Positions 1 through 6,825 of a DNA stretch of 64,000 nt are shown in pieces. The position numbers and the translations under genes were made by a program. Every line of letters starts with the position of its first letter. Positions within the stretch are counted from its first letter, which is position 1. Source of the stretch: Flavobacterium album (GTDB lineage Bacteria > Bacteroidota > Bacteroidia > Flavobacteriales > Flavobacteriaceae); NCBI RefSeq assembly GCF_003096035.1, contig NZ_CP029186.1, positions 943,001 to 1,007,000 on the forward strand, given 5' to 3'. The notes under the pieces are model-generated. The model ran no database searches. It saw only the letters and a program-made list of their open reading frames with translations, and was not told the origin of the DNA.

Positions 1-2
1 CT

Positions 3-548
3 TCTGCACTGGGCGGTACTGCAATAGCCTATTCCGGATCATTTACCGAGGATTTCGAAAGCTATACGGCAGGCCTTACCACTTTCCCTAAATATGTAAA
101 TGACTACACTACCGGCGGAAGGTATTGGCAATTGAAATCATTCTCGAACAATGAATATATCGAGATGTCCTCATTCAACGGTGCGGGCAATCAGGGCGTA
201 ACTGCTAAAACGTATTTCTTCGTGCCCGTAAACTTCGATGCTGCCAGCACCTTCTCATTTGATAAGGAAATCCGTTATATGGCAGGCCAGTGCCTTAAAG
301 TTTACCGTGCCGATGCAGGTACTTATATCCCAAGAACAGCTTTCAATGTAGCAAACTTTGTAGATATTACGTCGCAGTTCACCGGGCTTACATACCCTGC
401 GACAGGCCAGTCTCAGAATACTTTCTCAACAGCCGGCACTTACAACATTCCTGCTTCTGTTACAGGAAACGGCTTCATTGTATTTGAATATTCCGGAGGC
501 GGAACAGTTACAACCACTGTACAGATAGATAATATTTCAGCGAACTAA
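3..548 (+). CDS. C-terminal part of a secreted/surface protein with a choice-of-anchor J-like domain (5' end outside window)
   Basis: The reading frame is open from the first bases of the window to the TAA at 546-548, so this is the last ~181 residues of a longer protein whose start lies upstream. The visible part is rich in G, S, T and aromatic residues and has the DFESY motif near its start, typical of the jelly-roll choice-of-anchor J (DUF5017-like) domains that end many Bacteroidota lipoproteins. It ends in a beta strand (TTTVQIDNISAN) and carries no T9SS sorting domain, so it is more likely lipid-anchored at the outer membrane than a T9SS substrate. The N-terminal part (often DUF5689 in such proteins) cannot be seen. 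Cellular role unknown; carbohydrate or matrix binding is only inferred. A strong terminator follows directly. Confidence 0.75.
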   Translation, partial: SALGGTAIAYSGSFTEDFESYTAGLTTFPKYVNDYTTGGRYWQLKSFSNNEYIEMSSFNGAGNQGVTAKTYFFVPVNFDAASTFSFDKEIRYMAGQCLKVYRADAGTYIPRTAFNVANFVDITSQFTGLTYPATGQSQNTFSTAGTYNIPASVTGNGFIVFEYSGGGTVTTTVQIDNISAN

Positions 549-567
549 TACTGAGATTCAGATAGAC

Positions 568-597
568 AAAACGGGGCGAAATGGCCCCGTTTTTTTA
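568..597 (+). terminator. Rho-independent terminator after the first gene
   Basis: ACGGGGC (571-577) pairs with GCCCCGT across a GAAATG loop and is followed by a run of T (590-596). It lies 20 bases after the stop of the partial gene. Confidence 0.9.
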
Positions 598-678
598 TAG
601 ATGATTGTTTTCATAACCCGTTTTTGAAAATGTAATACTGTAAAGGCTGTAGTATTATAACCCGCCGGGCTGATTTTG

Positions 679-1263
679 TTAATGCGAATATTTTTTCCTG
701 ATCTCTTTAGCGATTTCCTTGTAGCAGCTCATGATAAGGTTGCGCTTAGGTTTTACGCTTAACCCTGTAGCCTCGTGAAGTTTTCCATATACAGATTGGC
801 TGTAAACCATTTCACCCCGGTTCAGGTCATACACTTCTAATGTCACTTTAGCGTATCGTATAAGTTCGATATAATAGGTTTGATAGATTGCCTCAAAATT
901 AACCTGATTTTTCCTTGTGCTTTCACACTTTACATTAATAAAATAATCGGATCCTGTACCCGTCTTTAGATCCAATATTATGGCCCTGTCAGGATTTAAA
1001 GGAATTTCTTTAGGCAAAATGATTGATCTTTCATTTACAGAATATTTCAAATTCCCTTTTAAATGTTTTGAAAAATCACTTACAATTTTTGCAGCTATTT
1101 CATCTTTCACATCGGGATCGGCCTTTACAGGCCCAAGCAGCCATTTCCCTTGCGAGAAATCCAGTCCTGCCGGCTGTACAAATTTTTCTTTGTTGTAAAA
1201 TTTCAGGGCGCAGGACGAAAGGGACAATAATACCATGCCAATTAGTACAATCCTAAATTTCAT
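679..1263 (-). CDS. Hypothetical lipoprotein, 194 aa
   Basis: The N-terminus has a basic start, a hydrophobic core and the lipobox LSSC (Cys18), so the mature protein should be lipid-modified and exported. The rest is a mixed alpha/beta globular domain with phrases such as RAIILDLKTGTGSDYFINVKCES, VTLEVYDLNRGEMVYSQSVYGK and a basic C-terminus. This resembles small Bacteroidota lipoproteins related to DUF4136 or DUF799, but I do not recognise the family with certainty. It is a single gene downstream of tRNA-Ala on the same strand, separated from it by a terminator, so it probably has its own promoter. Confidence 0.75.
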   Translation of the reverse strand: MKFRIVLIGMVLLSLSSCALKFYNKEKFVQPAGLDFSQGKWLLGPVKADPDVKDEIAAKIVSDFSKHLKGNLKYSVNERSIILPKEIPLNPDRAIILDLKTGTGSDYFINVKCESTRKNQVNFEAIYQTYYIELIRYAKVTLEVYDLNRGEMVYSQSVYGKLHEATGLSVKPKRNLIMSCYKEIAKEIRKKYSH

Positions 1264-1278
1264 GTAATGTTCTTAAAT

Positions 1279-1311
1279 TAAAAAACCGCAACATTATCTG
1301 CTGCGGTTTTG
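1279..1311 (-). terminator. Terminator of the tRNA-Ala transcript
   Basis: On the minus strand AAAACCGCA pairs with TGCGGTTTT around an 11-base loop and ends in a U-tract (A-run at 1279-1285 on plus). It lies 3 bases downstream of the tRNA 3' end. Confidence 0.85.
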
Positions 1312-1314
1312 TTG

Positions 1315-1388
<74 letters not shown>

Positions 1389-1483
1389 AATAATTGACGG
1401 CAAATATACTGCATTTAAATTCCAAAATCCAAATATCAAATTACAAACTTTCAAAAAATCATTACTGCTCCCCTATAATATAT

Positions 1484-1491
1484 TAATTTTG
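1484..1491 (+). promoter_or_regulatory. -7 promoter box of the enoyl-CoA hydratase gene
   Basis: TAATTTTG matches the Bacteroidota sigma-A -7 consensus TAnnTTTG. Transcription should begin near 1498, nine bases before the ATG at 1507. The in-frame TTG at 1489 lies inside this box and therefore cannot be the start codon. No clear TTG is seen at -33. Confidence 0.7.
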
Positions 1492-1506
1492 CAAAAAAAC
1501 AGCACA

Positions 1507-2280
1507 ATGAGCATTACAACAAGGCCACAGGGCTCACTCTACACTTCAATCCAAAACAAGATAGCAACGGTTGAATTCGGCCACCCGGCCAGCAATTCAT
1601 TCCCATCAGAATTATTACAGCGGCTTACCGACGAACTGAATACCCTGAGCCATAATACTGATGTAAATATTATCGTTCTGAAAAGCGAGGGCGAGAAAGC
1701 GTTTTGCGCCGGTGCGTCGTTTGATGAGCTGCTTGAAGTTTCCAATCTTGAAGAGGGTGCCGTATTCTTTTCCGGATTTGCCAATGTGATCAATGCGATG
1801 CGCAATTGCTCCAAGCTCATTATAGGCCGTATACAGGGCAAAGCTGTAGGCGGAGGTGTTGGGCTTGTCGCGGCGTGCGATTATGCCTTAGCGACCGTAG
1901 AAAGCGCTGTGAAGCTATCTGAATTTACCATTGGCATAGGCCCGTTCGTTATTGCACCTGCTGTAGAACGTAAAATGGGAAAAGCCGCCCTTGCCGAAAT
2001 GACACTTGCTGCCGACGAATGGAAAAATGCCTATTGGGCTAAAGAGAAAGGATTGTACGCCAAAGTATTTGAAACCATATCCGATCTTGACAGGGAACTC
2101 GATATTTTTACTGCAAAGTTTGCCGCCTATAATCCCGAAGCGCTTACCGCAATGAAACATGTGCTTTGGCAGGGCACAGAACACTGGGATACATTGCTTA
2201 CTGATAATGCAAAAATCTCGGGGAAGCTTGTGCTCTCTGATTTTACAAGGGAGGCCCTGAACAAATTTAAAAATAAATAA
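1507..2280 (+). CDS. Enoyl-CoA hydratase/isomerase family protein (crotonase fold), 257 aa
   Basis: Crotonase-superfamily protein of usual length, expected to act in the cytosol on an acyl-CoA. The first oxyanion-hole segment is AFCAGASFDEL and the second is KAVGGGVGLVAACD. In classical crotonase GGG is followed by C-E, where E is a catalytic glutamate; here that position is G (GGGVGL). The second glutamate position appears kept in KLSEFTIGIGP. This pattern fits methylglutaconyl-CoA hydratase/isomerase-type members better than a true beta-oxidation crotonase, so leucine or isoprenoid degradation is possible but unproven. ATG 1507 is chosen because the upstream TTG 1489 is part of the promoter. 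It is convergent with the oxygenase gene. Confidence 0.9.
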   Translation: MSITTRPQGSLYTSIQNKIATVEFGHPASNSFPSELLQRLTDELNTLSHNTDVNIIVLKSEGEKAFCAGASFDELLEVSNLEEGAVFFSGFANVINAMRNCSKLIIGRIQGKAVGGGVGLVAACDYALATVESAVKLSEFTIGIGPFVIAPAVERKMGKAALAEMTLAADEWKNAYWAKEKGLYAKVFETISDLDRELDIFTAKFAAYNPEALTAMKHVLWQGTEHWDTLLTDNAKISGKLVLSDFTREALNKFKNK

Positions 2281-2307
2281 AAAAGCGCTCTGTTTTTTAG
2301 TTCTGTT

Positions 2308-2334
2308 GTAGAGGCGTAGCATTGCTACGTCTCC
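2308..2334. repeat. Short palindromic (REP-like) element between convergent genes
   Basis: GAGGCGTAGC (2311-2320) and GCTACGTCTC (2324-2333) form a stem with one G-U pair and a three-base loop, flanked by GTA. It has no T-run. Palindromes built on GTAGAGACG..CGTCTC are scattered in many Flavobacterium genomes. Here it may also act as a bidirectional transcript end. Confidence 0.6.
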
Positions 2335-2359
2335 CATAAATAATACAAAACTTATAAAT

Positions 2360-2986
2360 TCACCCGCGGGTTTTTAGCCATCCTGTAATGCTCATCCGTT
2401 CCTTTTTTACGGGCTTTACCTCGTGTTCCAGCACCTGGCTTTCAAATACCACCATGCGCCCCTGTACCGGGTAGATGTCGATGGCTTTTTCGCTGCCAGC
2501 CTCTTCGGTATAAATGGTCAGCTCACCGCCATATTCGGGTTTCCAGTCCTCGTCGTTCAGGTAACACACTATAGAGAGCTTCCTGCGGCTGTCATTCTGG
2601 AACGTATCCAGGTGGCGTTTGTAAAAAGTCCCTTCGGGATATACTGCATAATGAAATTCCTTTTCATTTATTCCCATAAAGCAGGTGCGGTTCAGGTACG
2701 CTGTAAAATCGTTTAGTTTTGCGAAAAAGCGGCTTTCGGCGGCATCGGCATTACTCTCGTCCAGCCACAGGATAAAATCGCCGCGTATAGCCCCTATGAC
2801 CTTTTCATTGGCCTGGTTCCCTATCGCCGATTTCTTAAATCGGTCTGCCTCATATTTTGCCTGCAGGGAGGCACGCAACGCAAGCACTTCTTCTTTCGAA
2901 AAGAAATTGTCTGCAATGCAGTATTTCTGCTCCATCAGGCCATCTATGACCTTTTCATACAATGGGTTTAACACCTGTTCATCCAT
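2360..2986 (-). CDS. 2OG-Fe(II) oxygenase (prolyl 4-hydroxylase-like), 208 aa
   Basis: Double-stranded beta-helix dioxygenase that should use 2-oxoglutarate, O2 and Fe(II) in the cytosol. Iron ligands are visible as H125-x-D127 (KRHLD) and H188 (LEHEV), and R197 (ERMSITGW) is the expected 2-oxoglutarate salt-bridge residue, all as in the P4Hc family. Length is typical of bacterial members, which hydroxylate prolyl residues in small proteins such as EF-Tu; the substrate here is unknown. The frame continues upstream to a GTG at 3013, but that codon lies within the -7 box TATCTTTG, so the ATG at 2986 is the start. Confidence 0.88.
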   Translation of the reverse strand: MDEQVLNPLYEKVIDGLMEQKYCIADNFFSKEEVLALRASLQAKYEADRFKKSAIGNQANEKVIGAIRGDFILWLDESNADAAESRFFAKLNDFTAYLNRTCFMGINEKEFHYAVYPEGTFYKRHLDTFQNDSRRKLSIVCYLNDEDWKPEYGGELTIYTEEAGSEKAIDIYPVQGRMVVFESQVLEHEVKPVKKERMSITGWLKTRG

Positions 2987-3001
2987 AACGGGAAATTTGT
3001 C

Positions 3002-3032
3002 CAAAGATACCACGAAAAGCCATAGTGCGCAA
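3002..3032 (-). promoter_or_regulatory. Promoter of the 2OG-Fe(II) oxygenase gene
   Basis: Minus strand: TTG (3030-3032), 20-base spacer, TATCTTTG (3002-3009). This is a full match to TTG-N17..23-TAnnTTTG and gives a short leader before ATG 2986. Confidence 0.85.
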
Positions 3033-3059
3033 TAAATGGCACCGCACCATATTATTTAG

Positions 3060-3067
3060 TAAATTTG
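3060..3067 (+). promoter_or_regulatory. -7 promoter box of queD
   Basis: TAAATTTG lies 19 bases upstream of the queD ATG. It is divergent from the oxygenase promoter in the same ~100-bp gap. A clear -33 TTG is not seen. Confidence 0.7.
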
Positions 3068-3086
3068 CAGCCTTAATACAAGTACC

Positions 3087-3539
3087 ATGAGCAGGATAAG
3101 GATTACGAAACAGTTCACATTTGAAACGGGCCACGCACTTTATGGCTATGATGGCAAATGCAAAAACGTGCACGGCCACAGCTACAAGCTTTCGGTGACT
3201 GTTATAGGCACACCTATCACTGACTCCGGCAATGTAAAATTCGGGATGGTAATCGACTTCGGCGACCTCAAAAAGATCGTGAAAGAAGAGATCGTAGATG
3301 TTTTTGATCACGCCACGGTATTCAACCAAAACACCCCGCACATCGAGCTTGCAAACGAGCTGAAAGACCGCGGGCACCATGTAATACTTGTAGACTATCA
3401 GCCTACCAGCGAAAACATGGTTATCGACTTTGCCGATAAGATAAAAAAACGCCTTCCCTCCTCCATCGCCCTCCATTCCTTAAAGCTCCAGGAAACCGAA
3501 ACTTCGTTCGCCGAATGGTACCAGAGCGATAACCAGTAG
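3087..3539 (+). CDS. queD: 6-carboxytetrahydropterin synthase family protein (QueD/PTPS), 150 aa
   Basis: QueD converts dihydroneopterin triphosphate to 6-carboxytetrahydropterin, an early step of queuosine (7-deazaguanine) synthesis, in the cytosol. Zinc ligands H16 (ETGHAL), H29 and H31 (VHGHSY) and the catalytic C25 of the CxxxHGH motif (CKNVHGH) are all present. The C-terminal half keeps PTSENMVIDFADKI and the conserved ETETSFAEW strand. The CxxxHGH motif favours QueD over eukaryote-type pyruvoyl-tetrahydropterin synthase. Length is slightly above the usual ~120 because of the HGxxF..GMVIDFGDLKK linker. It stands alone on plus and no other que genes are in the window. Confidence 0.93.
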   Translation: MSRIRITKQFTFETGHALYGYDGKCKNVHGHSYKLSVTVIGTPITDSGNVKFGMVIDFGDLKKIVKEEIVDVFDHATVFNQNTPHIELANELKDRGHHVILVDYQPTSENMVIDFADKIKKRLPSSIALHSLKLQETETSFAEWYQSDNQ

Positions 3540-3540
3540 T

Positions 3541-3764
3541 TTTTATTTGGGCGTGTCCCCCTTTCCGCGGCCAACGCAGGGCCGCGCTGTCCGCTATATC
3601 CCTCCGCAAGCTTCGGGGATGGCGCTTCCATCGCTCACGCAGCTACATAAGTATCTTCACTTCATATTTATCATATACATCGTCAGTGTCTTTACATCCG
3701 GGTGAAGCTGCCTCTCTCCCGGGGAGGGAGCCTGCCTGCCGGTAGTATGGGTTGGTAATGAAGC
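3541..3764. repeat. Intergenic region with dispersed-repeat-like GC-rich segments
   Basis: No gene is seen in this stretch. 3548-3640 is a GC-rich run with paired motifs (GGCGTGTCCC, CCGCGGCC / GGGCCGCGC) like a dispersed repeat found next to genes in many Flavobacterium genomes. 3700-3735 holds AAGCTGCCTCTCTCCCGGGG followed by AGGGAGCC, related to the CCCCTCTCC elements near 19740, 21190 and 26630. Function is unknown. Confidence 0.4.
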
Positions 3765-3796
3765 AAAAAAAGCGGTTCCTTCCGGAACCGCTTTTA
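3765..3796 (-). terminator. Terminator of the T9SS type B cassette
   Basis: Minus strand: AAAAGCGGTTCC pairs with GGAACCGCTTTT and runs into a T-tract. It lies 25 bases downstream of the OmpA-family stop. Confidence 0.9.
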
Positions 3797-3820
3797 AGGT
3801 ATTGATTGGTTTGTTGAGTA

Positions 3821-5689
3821 CTATTTCTTTACGATAATGAACTCTGAACGGCGGTTTTGTGCGTGCTGCTCTTCTGTGCAGTTCGCGCCGCAGTCCACCT
3901 TAGGCTGGCTCTCGCCATAGCCTTCGCCAGAGATGCGCGCCTTGGCTATGCCTTTGGAGATCACATACTGTACCGTAGATTTCGCCCTGCGGTTAGACAG
4001 CGCCATGTTGTATTTGTCACTGCCGCGGTTATCGGTATGCGATTTTACCATGATTACAAGCTCAGGGTATTTTTTCATTGTCTCTACTAAGTTATCCAGT
4101 ACAAAAGCGCCTTCTTTGGTGATGTTGCTCTTGTTGAATTCAAAGAAGACATCGTCAAGCACGATCACCGGCTGGTCCGGAACTACAACGATCGGATCAA
4201 GGTCAAGGTTTACGTTAGCCTGCGGCCCTTTGCCTGCAGGTACCTTGGCTGTGCCGTTGCTGTATTTTTCCATGCTGCCCTGAAGCCCGTAAGCCCTGTT
4301 GCAATCTACAGTGTAGGTTACCATACCTTTGGCATCGGCTGTCCTGGTCTCGATCACGTTGTTCTTCTCGTCAAGTATCGCCACTTTGGCTCCCGGAAGC
4401 GCCTGAAGCGTCTTTTTGTCCCTTACCTGTACGATGGCTTCTACCGCGCATAATGGTGTCGCGCTGTAGATCTTGTCAAAGCCGTCACGGTTTGAGGAGA
4501 AGAAACCAATATTGTTCTTGGTGTTGAAGGTAAAGGCGAAGTCATCTTTAGGGCCGTTTACAGGGGCTCCTACGTTGATGGCATCGGTGCCTTTGTTAAG
4601 GTCGATCATGAACACGTCTAATGATCCGAAGCCTTTGTGGCCATCGGAGGAGAAGTACAGCTTGTTGTCATCGGTGATGAACGGGAAGCTTTCCCTTCCT
4701 GTGGTGTTCACTTTTGGCCCAAGGTTTACCGGCTCGCCGTAGCTGTCGCCGTTCACTTCTACTTTCCAGATGTCGTTGCCTCCCATAGTGCCTTCCCTGT
4801 CGGAAGAAAAGTACAATGTCTTACCGTCCTTGCTGATGGCAGGGTTGCCTGTCGACCACATTTTATTGTTGAACGGTACCGGCTCGATATCGCCCCATTT
4901 GCCGTTTACTTTCTTTGCCCTGAAAAGCCATACCTGGCCAAGCTTCAGGTTGTTCTCCCTGTCCCTTTCGTACTCTTTGCGCTCCTTGAAGCTTTCGCTC
5001 GAGAAATACATCGTGTTGCCGTCGGCTGTTACCGAGGCCGGGCCGTCATGGTAGCGGCTGTTCACCTCAGGGAGCAATGCCGGCTCGCTGTAGGTACCGT
5101 TGGCATTGTAGGTTGCCGTGTACATATCAAGGAATGGCTCTTCGCTCCATCCGTAGTTCCTGCGTGAGGTATTCCTCGCGCTGGTAAAGTACAGCGTGTT
5201 GTCATCCGAAAGCACTGCCCCGAAGGAGCCGTATTTCTTATCGTTGATGTCAAGCACTTTCTCATCGAACAGCTTGGCCTGGTTCCTTAATTTAGGAAGG
5301 TAGTTCGGGTCTTTCTTAAATTCTACTGCCCTTGTATCACCAGGGGCCATCGATGCAAATTTCTGCATCTGTGCGTTGGCCTCTTCGTACTTGCCTTCTG
5401 CCTTGAGCATCTGGGCATAGCGCCAGTAGATCTCGGCATCGGTGCTGCCTTCTATGGCTTTAGGGTACCATTTTACCGCTTCCTTGCTGTTGAATACATT
5501 GTAGTAGCTGTCGGCTATCTGGGCGTATACGTAAGGGTCTTTCTTGTCCAGCTTTTCGTAAGCTTTTGCCGCGTCCACGTACTCATAGCGTGCGTAGAGC
5601 TTGTCGGCTGCCTCAAGGTCCTTGTTATCCTGTGCCGTTACTGCCATGGTGGCGAGCATAAAACTAAGTGTAATATATATTTTCTTCAT
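3821..5689 (-). CDS. TPR-PD40-OmpA family protein of the T9SS type B/PorP-SprF cassette, 622 aa
   Basis: The protein starts with a signal peptide (cleavage after VTAQ), followed by TPR-like helices (about 25-130), a PD40/WD40-like beta-propeller region (about 150-420, with repeated LYFSSD motifs), a carboxypeptidase-regulatory-like beta domain (about 425-500) and a C-terminal OmpA domain (about 510-622, with VKSHTDNRGSDKYNMALSNRRA that binds peptidoglycan). This order matches the PorE-like proteins that tether T9SS parts to the cell wall. It is the last gene of a three-gene cluster, 21 bases after the PorP/SprF gene, and a strong terminator follows. I infer that it anchors or stabilises the PorP/SprF protein and the giant secreted protein at the outer membrane. 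It could be a paralogue rather than the core PorE. Confidence 0.9.
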   Translation of the reverse strand: MKKIYITLSFMLATMAVTAQDNKDLEAADKLYARYEYVDAAKAYEKLDKKDPYVYAQIADSYYNVFNSKEAVKWYPKAIEGSTDAEIYWRYAQMLKAEGKYEEANAQMQKFASMAPGDTRAVEFKKDPNYLPKLRNQAKLFDEKVLDINDKKYGSFGAVLSDDNTLYFTSARNTSRRNYGWSEEPFLDMYTATYNANGTYSEPALLPEVNSRYHDGPASVTADGNTMYFSSESFKERKEYERDRENNLKLGQVWLFRAKKVNGKWGDIEPVPFNNKMWSTGNPAISKDGKTLYFSSDREGTMGGNDIWKVEVNGDSYGEPVNLGPKVNTTGRESFPFITDDNKLYFSSDGHKGFGSLDVFMIDLNKGTDAINVGAPVNGPKDDFAFTFNTKNNIGFFSSNRDGFDKIYSATPLCAVEAIVQVRDKKTLQALPGAKVAILDEKNNVIETRTADAKGMVTYTVDCNRAYGLQGSMEKYSNGTAKVPAGKGPQANVNLDLDPIVVVPDQPVIVLDDVFFEFNKSNITKEGAFVLDNLVETMKKYPELVIMVKSHTDNRGSDKYNMALSNRRAKSTVQYVISKGIAKARISGEGYGESQPKVDCGANCTEEQHAQNRRSEFIIVKK

Positions 5690-5710
5690 TTTTCTTATGT
5701 CGCTTTTAGG

Positions 5711-6652
5711 TTAGAAATAACGTGGGGAACGGGATACTTTCTTCGGGAAGTTCACATCAAACAACAGCATGATCTCGTGCGAGGCAGGAGTCGATACTTT
5801 AAGGTCTGATACGATGTGGTCGTAGGCATAGCCGATCCTGAGGTTAGGGGTAATGGCATAGTTCACCATCCCGCCGTAAGAATCGTCAAGGCGGTAGGTT
5901 GCGCCTATCTCAAATTTGTTGAAGAACAAAAAGTTCAGTGAGCCGTCGATCGATGGGTCTACCCCAAAGGCCGACTTGATCATAAACGTTGGCTTCATCT
6001 TCAAATTGTCGGTAAGGTCAAATACATAACCTCCCGTTAAGAAGTAATGCGATACTTCCGATCCGAACTGGTAGGCAGTACCCTGGCCGTTTGGCCTCAC
6101 TTCAAGGTGCTTGCTCTTGAGCATGTTCGGCACCGAGAAGGCAAGGTAGTATTTCTGGGTATAGTAGAAAACACCTGTACCGATGTTCAGGTAGGTATTG
6201 TTAACGTTCTCCTGGAAGGCAGGGTCACCCGGGTCCGGCACATAGCCGTTGCCGATATCGTCATAAAGGCCTACATTGTGCATGGTGGCACCGGCTTTTA
6301 AGCCCAGGGCAAGCCTGTGCTCGCCGCCTAATTTAAGGGTGTAGGAGAAGTCGGCATAAACGTTGGTTTCCTGCACAGGGCCAATCTGGTCGACGATGGC
6401 CGATAAGCCAAGGCCCACATTCTTGCCAACAGGGCTGTGGCCCGAAAAGGTGCCCGTGCTCGGGGAGTCCTGGATATCTACCCACTGCTTGCGGTACAAT
6501 AACCCAAAGGCAAGGTTTTCCTTCGAGCCCGCATAAGCAGGGTTGATCACGTTCATGTTGTACATGTACTGCGTGTAGTGCGGATCCTGCTGGGCGCTCG
6601 CATCCAGCAGTCCTCCAAGAGCTAATAATGCTGCAAGGTAAAATTTCTTCAT
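5711..6652 (-). CDS. PorP/SprF family type IX secretion outer-membrane protein, 313 aa
   Basis: It has a signal peptide (MKKFYLAALLALGG..ASAQ) and the hallmark PorP/SprF start QQDPHYTQYMYNMNVINPAYAG, followed by alternating beta strands of a small outer-membrane barrel and a C-terminal strand ending PRYF. PorP/SprF proteins are known to work with individual T9SS type B substrates (for example SprF with SprB) and attach them to the cell surface. Here it lies just downstream of a giant type B substrate, its likely partner. The gap to that gene (174 bases) holds a hairpin. The gap to the OmpA-family gene is 21 bases. Confidence 0.93.
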   Translation of the reverse strand: MKKFYLAALLALGGLLDASAQQDPHYTQYMYNMNVINPAYAGSKENLAFGLLYRKQWVDIQDSPSTGTFSGHSPVGKNVGLGLSAIVDQIGPVQETNVYADFSYTLKLGGEHRLALGLKAGATMHNVGLYDDIGNGYVPDPGDPAFQENVNNTYLNIGTGVFYYTQKYYLAFSVPNMLKSKHLEVRPNGQGTAYQFGSEVSHYFLTGGYVFDLTDNLKMKPTFMIKSAFGVDPSIDGSLNFLFFNKFEIGATYRLDDSYGGMVNYAITPNLRIGYAYDHIVSDLKVSTPASHEIMLLFDVNFPKKVSRSPRYF

Positions 6653-6790
6653 GTGTGTGGTTTTCTAATTAACCTATTTACTTTCTAATTAATTAATCAA
6701 CTTCAAAGCAAATAAATTTTTTTGAATTTAATATGAATTTTATGAAATGTTTATGCTAAGATACAGTATTTACTGAATAACAAAAGTATC

Positions 6791-6809
6791 CCCCCGTTTT
6801 TTACGGGGG
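6791..6809 (-). promoter_or_regulatory. GC hairpin between the giant gene and porP/sprF
   Basis: CCCCCGT and ACGGGGG flank a run of T. On the minus strand the hairpin is followed by GGATACTTTTG rather than a T-run. TACTTTTG (6781-6788) also fits the -7 consensus, but has no -33 partner. It may be an mRNA processing or attenuation structure that lowers expression of the downstream genes. Confidence 0.45.
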
Positions 6810-6825
6810 AAATACCTGTTAAAAT

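Noticed and set aside
3541..3640. RNase P or 6S RNA in the GC-rich gap after queD
   Set aside because: The conserved RNase P core and 6S-like long bulged hairpin are not present. The sequence looks like a dispersed repeat.
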